From assembly GCA_002163245.1 (NCBI GenBank), contig MAAL01000095.1:1-64000 (forward strand): a stretch of DNA of 64,000 bases, given 5' to 3'. A program made the position numbers and the translations under genes. The notes below the pieces were generated by a model. The model saw nothing but the letters and a program-made list of their open reading frames with translations, had not been told where the DNA came from and made no database searches. The DNA comes from Gammaproteobacteria bacterium 42_54_T18 (lineage in GTDB: Bacteria > Pseudomonadota > Gammaproteobacteria > Pseudomonadales > Ketobacteraceae). Positions 59,407 to 64,000 of this stretch are shown one piece after another (position 1 is the first letter of the stretch; every line of letters begins with the position of its first letter).

Positions 59407-60177
59407 ATGCGTAAGGCAATGGTTGCAGGAAACTGGAAAATGAATGGCAGTAAAGCCAGTGTGGCGATGCTTGTTGAGGAGTTTGTAGCTCTTCGTAAAG
59501 CCGGTGCTGCTGGTCATCATGGTCGTGTTGATGCGGTTCTGTTTCCAACGGAACTGTTTGTCGATTCTGTGCTTTCAATGTTGCCTCAGGAGTCGGGTGT
59601 TACTGTCGGGGCTCAAAATGCAAGCCACGAAGTGTCAGGTGCGCATACCGGAGAGGTTTCTCCTGTGATGTTGAAAGATGCGGGATGTAGGTATGTGATT
59701 TTAGGGCATTCCGAGCGTCGAGCCTTGTATCAAGAAACAGACTCGGTTGTCGCTGATAAGTTTAAAGCAGCGCAAGCAGCGGGGTTGGTTCCCGTTTTGT
59801 GCGTAGGTGAGTCGCAGCAAGAGCGGGAGAGTGGGCATACAGTGGCTGTTGTTGAGCGACAGTTGTCGGCTGTTGTTGCGCGGTGTGGTATTACTGCGCT
59901 ATCAAAGTCAGTTCTTGCTTATGAGCCAGTATGGGCGATTGGCACGGGTTTGACGGCGACGCCAGAGCAGGCGCAAGATATTCATGCATCGATTAGGGCT
60001 TGGATAGAAAGGCAGGATGCTGTTGTGGCGGGTGGGTTGCAGATTCTTTATGGTGGTAGTGTGAAGTCTTCTAATGCGCACGCTCTATTTGCATGTGATG
60101 ATATTGACGGTGGTTTGATTGGCGGGGCGTCGCTAGATGCGAAAGAATTTGCGGCGATTTGTAGTGCGGCTGGTTAA
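59407..60177 (+). CDS. tpiA: Triosephosphate isomerase TpiA
   Basis: 256 aa from the ATG starting MRKAMVAGNWKMNG; the frame opens 25 codons earlier without homology. Catalytic Lys in AGNWKMNG, His in ILGHSERR, Glu in AYEPVWAIGTG, phosphate loop GGSVKSSNA. Glycolysis and gluconeogenesis. Confidence 0.97.
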   Translation: MRKAMVAGNWKMNGSKASVAMLVEEFVALRKAGAAGHHGRVDAVLFPTELFVDSVLSMLPQESGVTVGAQNASHEVSGAHTGEVSPVMLKDAGCRYVILGHSERRALYQETDSVVADKFKAAQAAGLVPVLCVGESQQERESGHTVAVVERQLSAVVARCGITALSKSVLAYEPVWAIGTGLTATPEQAQDIHASIRAWIERQDAVVAGGLQILYGGSVKSSNAHALFACDDIDGGLIGGASLDAKEFAAICSAAG

Positions 60178-60282
60178 ATAGCAATATTTATGATTTAAGC
60201 TGTGTTGTTGCAAGGTGAATGTAGTCGGTAAATGTGTGTTATCGGTAAAATTGAAAATTATTGAATAAATTGAGAAATAAAA

Positions 60283-60729
60283 ATGATTGAGACAGTGTTG
60301 CTAATTGCGTTAGTTGTTGTTGCCTTGGGAATGGTGGGGTTGATATTGATTCAGCAGGGCAAAGGTGCTGATGCTGGTGCTTCTTTTGGGTCCGGTGCCT
60401 CTCAGACGTTTTTTGGTAGTTCGGGTTCTGGGAATTTCTTGACTCATTCTACGGCAATTCTAGCAACGATCTTTTTTGTTTTGTGTTTGTCGCTTGCTTA
60501 TATTGCTCGAGAGAAAGCGGAGAATTCTGGGCGATTTGATTTTGACTCGCCAGCAGTAGAGGCGGGGAGTGTTGCCCCTGTGCCGGTCGGCGATGTGCCT
60601 GTTGTTGATGTGACAGTATCGGATATACCTGCTTCTGACGTACCTGTTGAGTCTGGTGCTGCAGTTGATGTCGATGTGCCGTCGGTTGATATTATTGAGC
60701 CAGCAGAGGCCCCGGTTTCGGGCGAATAG
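60283..60729 (+). CDS. secG: Preprotein translocase subunit SecG
   Basis: 148 aa. Two membrane helices (about 3-22 and 54-74) with the conserved GKGADAGASFGSGASQTFFG loop. E. coli SecG is 110 aa; here a 65-residue tail is rich in Val, Asp and Pro (VPVGDVPVVDVTVSDIPASD). The tail would reach into the periplasm if topology is standard. Follows tpiA by 105 bp. Confidence 0.94.
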   Translation: MIETVLLIALVVVALGMVGLILIQQGKGADAGASFGSGASQTFFGSSGSGNFLTHSTAILATIFFVLCLSLAYIAREKAENSGRFDFDSPAVEAGSVAPVPVGDVPVVDVTVSDIPASDVPVESGAAVDVDVPSVDIIEPAEAPVSGE

Positions 60730-60808
60730 TCCGGTTGATGGCTTTTGCCAAATTAAGTCGCTAATTTCCTGGACGTTTGTGAAAATTCTGGTAAATTAAC
60801 CGTCCCTT

Positions 60809-60895
60809 GCCGAAGTGGTGGAATTGGTAGACACGCTACCTTGAGGGGGTAGTGGCCTTACGGTCGTGCCGGTTCAAGTCCGGCTTTCGGTACCA
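60809..60895 (+). tRNA. tRNA-Leu (GAG)
   Basis: 87 nt with encoded CCA. Acceptor GCCGAAG pairs with TTTCGGT (G-U at both ends); anticodon arm CTACC-TTGAGGG-GGTAG gives GAG, reading CUC/CUU; long variable arm; T-loop TTCAAGT. Placed between secG and rimP as in relatives. Confidence 0.97.
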
Positions 60896-60905
60896 AGTTT
60901 TTAAG

Positions 60906-60964
60906 AAAACCAGGTTGCACTTATTTAGGCTAGGTTAAGCTAATAAGGGTGATCTGGTTTTTTT
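60906..60964 (+). terminator. Terminator after tRNA-Leu
   Basis: AAAACCAG pairs with CTGGTTTT over a long inner stem (around CACTTATT and AATAAGGGTG), ending in T7. Likely ends the secG/tRNA-Leu transcript. Confidence 0.75.
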
Positions 60965-61038
60965 ATGTATTTTATTTGAGGTTTGATGTTCTTCTTCTGA
61001 TCGTATTCAAGATAGATGCTCTAGTTTGAAGGAAGGTG

Positions 61039-61067
61039 TTGACACCGTTGATGAATTTGCATATATT
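61039..61067 (+). promoter_or_regulatory. Sigma-70 promoter of tRNA-fMet
   Basis: TTGACA, 17-nt spacer, TATATT, then GCACGCC, a GC-rich discriminator of the kind linked to stringent control. It ends 13 bp before the tRNA. Confidence 0.8.
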
Positions 61068-61080
61068 GCACGCCTGCTGA

Positions 61081-61157
<77 letters not shown>

Positions 61158-61170
61158 CATTTTAATAAAT

Positions 61171-61192
61171 AGCCCCTCTTTAGGGGCTTTTT
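61171..61192 (+). terminator. Terminator after tRNA-fMet
   Basis: Stem AGCCCCT/AGGGGCT with a CTTT loop and a T5 end, 14 bp after the tRNA. Confidence 0.85.
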
Positions 61193-61347
61193 ATTGGCAC
61201 AAGATTTTGATTGGATAAGTTGTCAAAAATTGTCTGCTCTATTCGTGTGCTATACTGGCGAAAGTTTAAATACCAGAATTCAGTAAGTGGGCCTAGTGCC
61301 CATTTTTTGTTTCTGGGGCTTTGGTCGTTCTTATTTTTGGGTGGTAA

Positions 61348-61809
61348 ATGTCTTCTAATTCACGAATTGATGCGCTGTTTGCAATGTTTGAGCCTGCAGT
61401 GATTGCTGCGGATATGCAGTTGTGGGGTGTCGAGTATTTGCCACAAGGTAAGCATAGTATTTTGCGGGTGTTTATTGATTCCGAAAATGGCGTGACGGTT
61501 GATGATTGTGTTGCCGTAAGCCACCAGGTAAGTGGGATTCTTGATGTTGAAGATCCAGTTAGCGGTGAATACCATTTGGAAGTGTCATCACCTGGCGCTG
61601 ATCGGCCAATGTTTAATGCTGCTCAGTTTGTAACGTATATAAGCGAAGAATTTAAGTTGAAGTTGAAAATGGCAGTGCAAGGGCGACGTAAGTTTGTTGG
61701 CCGTTTGTTGTCAGTAAAAGAAGAAATATTAACGTTTGCAGTTGATGATATCGAAATGGATATCACCATGGCTCAAATTGATCGAGCTAATTTGGTTCCA
61801 AAATTTTAA
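61348..61809 (+). CDS. rimP: Ribosome maturation factor RimP
   Basis: 153 aa, two-domain protein needed for 30S assembly. Recognised by GVEYLPQGKHSILRVFID, YHLEVSSPGADRP and the C-terminal Sm-like barrel. First gene of the rimP-nusA-infB operon; 63 bp to nusA. Confidence 0.95.
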   Translation: MSSNSRIDALFAMFEPAVIAADMQLWGVEYLPQGKHSILRVFIDSENGVTVDDCVAVSHQVSGILDVEDPVSGEYHLEVSSPGADRPMFNAAQFVTYISEEFKLKLKMAVQGRRKFVGRLLSVKEEILTFAVDDIEMDITMAQIDRANLVPKF

Positions 61810-61872
61810 TTGGGTGATCCTCTCTTGTGGGGGGTTAGACGAAGCGAAAGGTAGTCTCAGGGCGAGGGTGCG

Positions 61873-63366
61873 ATGAGTAAAGAAATTCTACTGGTAGTTG
61901 ATACTGTTTCTAATGAAAAGGGTGTTGATAAAGACGTCATTTTCAGTGCGGTTGAACAAGCGTTGGCAACAGCGACAAGAAAGCGTTATGCGCACGAAGA
62001 TGCGGATATTCGGGTTGCTATTAATCGTAAAGATGGCACTCATGAAACGTTTCGTCGACGAACGGTAGTTCTTGATGAGGATTTTGAATTTCCGGGTCAG
62101 CACCTAACAGTAGAAGAAGGTCAGGAAATTGACCCTAAGTCTGAACTGGGTGATGTGCATGAAGAGATTGTGGATTCTATCGGATTTGGTCGGATTGCGG
62201 CTCAGATTGCAAAACAAGTTATTGTCCAGAAAGTTCGTGAAGCTGAGCGGCTTAAGGTCATCGAAGCCTATGAAGACCGTATGGGTGAGCTGTTAAGTGG
62301 AACTGTTAAGAAAGTTACTCGTGATAGTATAATTTTGGATTTGGGCGGCAATGCTGAAGCGCTTATTGGCCGAGAAGAAATGATACCTCGCGAAAATGTT
62401 CGTATGGGTGATCGTATTCGCGGTGTGTTGTTTGATGTGAATCGTGAGAATCGTGGCCCGCAGTTGTATGTTAGTCGAGCCCGTTCAGAAATGTTGGTAG
62501 AGCTATTTAAGATTGAAGTACCAGAAATTGGTGAAGATCTTATCAATATAATGGGTGCTGCCCGAGATCCTGGCTCAAGAGCCAAGATTGCTGTAAAAAC
62601 ATTTGATCAGCGAATTGATCCTGTTGGGGCTTGCGTTGGTATGCGTGGAGCGCGTGTACAAGCGGTTTCTACCGAATTAGGTAATGAGCGTATTGATATC
62701 GTGTTGTGGGATGATAATCCACCGCAATTTGTTATCAATGCAATGTCACCTGCAGAGGTGGCTTCCATTGTTGTGGATGAAGATTCTCACTCGATGGATA
62801 TTGCAGTAGAAGAGGATCAATTGGCACAAGCGATTGGTCGAAGCGGTCAGAATATTCGTCTAGCCAGTGAGTTGTCTGGGTGGAATTTGAATGTAATGAC
62901 TGTGACAGAAGCAGAAGAAAAGTTAGATCAGGAAGCGGGTGGTTTTGTTGATACCTTTATTGAAGACTTAGGTGTTGATGAAGACTTAGCTTTGTTGCTG
63001 GTTGAAGAAGGATTTACGTCCTTAGAAGAAGTAGCATATGTGCCGTTAGAAGAAATGATGGCAATCGATGCTTTTGATGAAGAGATCGTTGAAGAGTTGC
63101 GTAAAAGGGCAAAAGACGCGTTGTTAACTAAGGCGTTGGTGTCTGAAGAGCAAGCTGAAGGTGGAAAGACGCCTGCAGATGATTTGCTGCAAATGGATGG
63201 TATGGACCGAGATCTAGCATATGCTCTGGCAAAAGAGGATGTTGTGACGATGGAAGACCTTGCTGAGCAAGCGGTAGATGATATTGTTTCTATTGAAGGG
63301 CTTGATGAAGAGAAAGCCGCGCAACTTATTATGACAGCCCGTGCACCTTGGTTTGAAAATGAGTAA
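61873..63366 (+). CDS. nusA: Transcription termination/antitermination protein NusA
   Basis: 497 aa. N-terminal polymerase-binding domain (1-125), S1 (about 130-200; [19 protein letters not shown]), two KH domains ([28 protein letters not shown]), and two C-terminal acidic repeats (about 365-425 and 440-490) as in E. coli. Controls pausing and termination. Confidence 0.97.
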   Translation: MSKEILLVVDTVSNEKGVDKDVIFSAVEQALATATRKRYAHEDADIRVAINRKDGTHETFRRRTVVLDEDFEFPGQHLTVEEGQEIDPKSELGDVHEEIVDSIGFGRIAAQIAKQVIVQKVREAERLKVIEAYEDRMGELLSGTVKKVTRDSIILDLGGNAEALIGREEMIPRENVRMGDRIRGVLFDVNRENRGPQLYVSRARSEMLVELFKIEVPEIGEDLINIMGAARDPGSRAKIAVKTFDQRIDPVGACVGMRGARVQAVSTELGNERIDIVLWDDNPPQFVINAMSPAEVASIVVDEDSHSMDIAVEEDQLAQAIGRSGQNIRLASELSGWNLNVMTVTEAEEKLDQEAGGFVDTFIEDLGVDEDLALLLVEEGFTSLEEVAYVPLEEMMAIDAFDEEIVEELRKRAKDALLTKALVSEEQAEGGKTPADDLLQMDGMDRDLAYALAKEDVVTMEDLAEQAVDDIVSIEGLDEEKAAQLIMTARAPWFENE

Positions 63367-63465
63367 TGCTGAAGTGCTGGCATAGATGTCAGCGCTAGAA
63401 GGGTTACGTAACATGTAAAGTAAAACCAAATAAAACGCACAATGACCGGAGTGAGAGACGCTGAT

Positions 63466-64000
63466 ATGGCAGAGGTGACTGTAGCCCAGCTTGCAGAAGT
63501 AGTGGGTATACCCGTTGAAAAATTGCTACAGCAGATGAAAGATGCTGGGCTTGGCCATGGTAATGCTGGCCAGCAAGTAAGCGATGAAGAAAAGCAGACA
63601 TTGCTTGCGCATTTAAAGCAATCTCATGGTGCCGGTGATGCTGAACCTAAAAAGATCACGTTGCGACGCAAGAGTGTTAGCACGCTTAAAGTCAGTGGTA
63701 CGCAAGGCAGAAGCAAAACGGTTAACGTAGAAGTTCGTAAAAAGCGAACCTATGTTAAGCGTAGTGTTGTTGATCTTGAGGCTCAGGCGGAAGCCGATGC
63801 GGTAGCTCTTAAAGAATCAGAGCTAAAGGCTAAAGCGGAAGCGGAAGAGGTGGCACGAGTAGCTGCCAAGCGTAAAGCTGATGCGGTTGCTGCAGAAGAA
63901 GATGTGGCAAAAGTAGCAAAAGATCAAGGCAGCAAAAAAACGAGTACGCCTAAAGCCCAGCCAAGTAAAAGCAAGGGTGAGCTGGCGGCTGATCGTAAAG
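63466..64000 (+). CDS. infB: Translation initiation factor IF-2, N-terminal part (runs off window)
   Basis: 178 codons seen. It starts [16 protein letters not shown], the IF2_N fold of gammaproteobacterial IF-2, with [14 protein letters not shown] after residue 60, then a Lys/Ala/Glu-rich linker. The G domain lies beyond the edge. An in-frame ATG at 63442 is an alternative start; 63466 fits family starts better. Usual third gene after rimP and nusA. Confidence 0.93.
   Translation, partial: MAEVTVAQLAEVVGIPVEKLLQQMKDAGLGHGNAGQQVSDEEKQTLLAHLKQSHGAGDAEPKKITLRRKSVSTLKVSGTQGRSKTVNVEVRKKRTYVKRSVVDLEAQAEADAVALKESELKAKAEAEEVARVAAKRKADAVAAEEDVAKVAKDQGSKKTSTPKAQPSKSKGELAADRK

Noticed and set aside
62928-63440. 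170-codon minus-strand frame under nusA
   Set aside because: Serine-rich antisense shadow of the acidic nusA C-terminus.

Overview
The window looks like a chromosomal segment of a marine-type gammaproteobacterium close to the Pseudomonadales/Cellvibrionales. The right half carries the gene order typical of that group: rnfH, bamE, fur, recN, hrcA-grpE-dnaK-dnaJ, dapB, carA-carB, greA, yhbY, rlmE, ftsH, folP, glmM, tpiA, secG, tRNA-Leu(GAG), tRNA-fMet, rimP, nusA, infB. Codon use is moderately AT-rich and even. I saw no insertion sequence, prophage or CRISPR array. The placement rests on gene order and protein family recognition, not on a search.

Left half (1-37.4 kb) is accessory. 0.1-5.1 kb, all on minus: a TetR regulator, an MMPL/RND-superfamily exporter and its outer-membrane lipoprotein-sorting-like partner, followed by a crotonase-fold enzyme. 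Two matching 18-bp operator-like sites flank the regulator. 5.2-10.4 kb: small cysteine-rich protein, NlpC/P60 lipoprotein, a small coiled-coil protein, and an apparent operon of beta-barrel porin, PstS-like periplasmic protein and hybrid histidine kinase. 10.4-13.4 kb: SRPBCC protein, AsmA-like protein, cytochrome b561, acyltransferase. 14-16.8 kb: a TPR plus beta-barrel outer-membrane protein resembling Slam/DUF560, followed by two secreted acidic proteins that share an undescribed domain. 17-22 kb: solute-binding protein, a zinc phospholipase C-like protein with a ricin-B lectin tail, a parvulin-type prolyl isomerase and a membrane-anchored coiled-coil protein. 21.9-26.1 kb: fatty-acid hydroxylase/sterol desaturase and TetR regulator with matching operator half-sites, DUF445 protein, small lipoprotein. 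26.3-33.0 kb: RND efflux operon whose TolC protein carries an N-terminal ABC substrate-binding domain. 33.0-37.4 kb: a decayed hybrid sensor kinase broken by two frameshifts and at least one nonsense codon, next to a truncated UrtA-like binding protein.

Right half (37.6-64 kb) is housekeeping: iron regulation (fur), outer-membrane assembly (bamE), DNA repair (recN), heat shock (three sigma-32-type promoters with the same 13-nt spacer before hrcA, grpE and dnaK), lysine and pyrimidine/arginine synthesis (dapB, carAB with a terminator-like leader), transcription and translation factors (greA, nusA, rimP, infB), proteolysis (ftsH), folate, cell-wall and glycolytic genes, and secG. infB runs off the right end.

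The most interesting signals are the substrate-binding/TolC fusion, the Slam-like locus with two paralogous secreted proteins (one with a second signal peptide in mid-frame), the decaying sensor kinase, the paired TetR operators, and terminators whose stems overlap coding ends with the stop codon in the loop.
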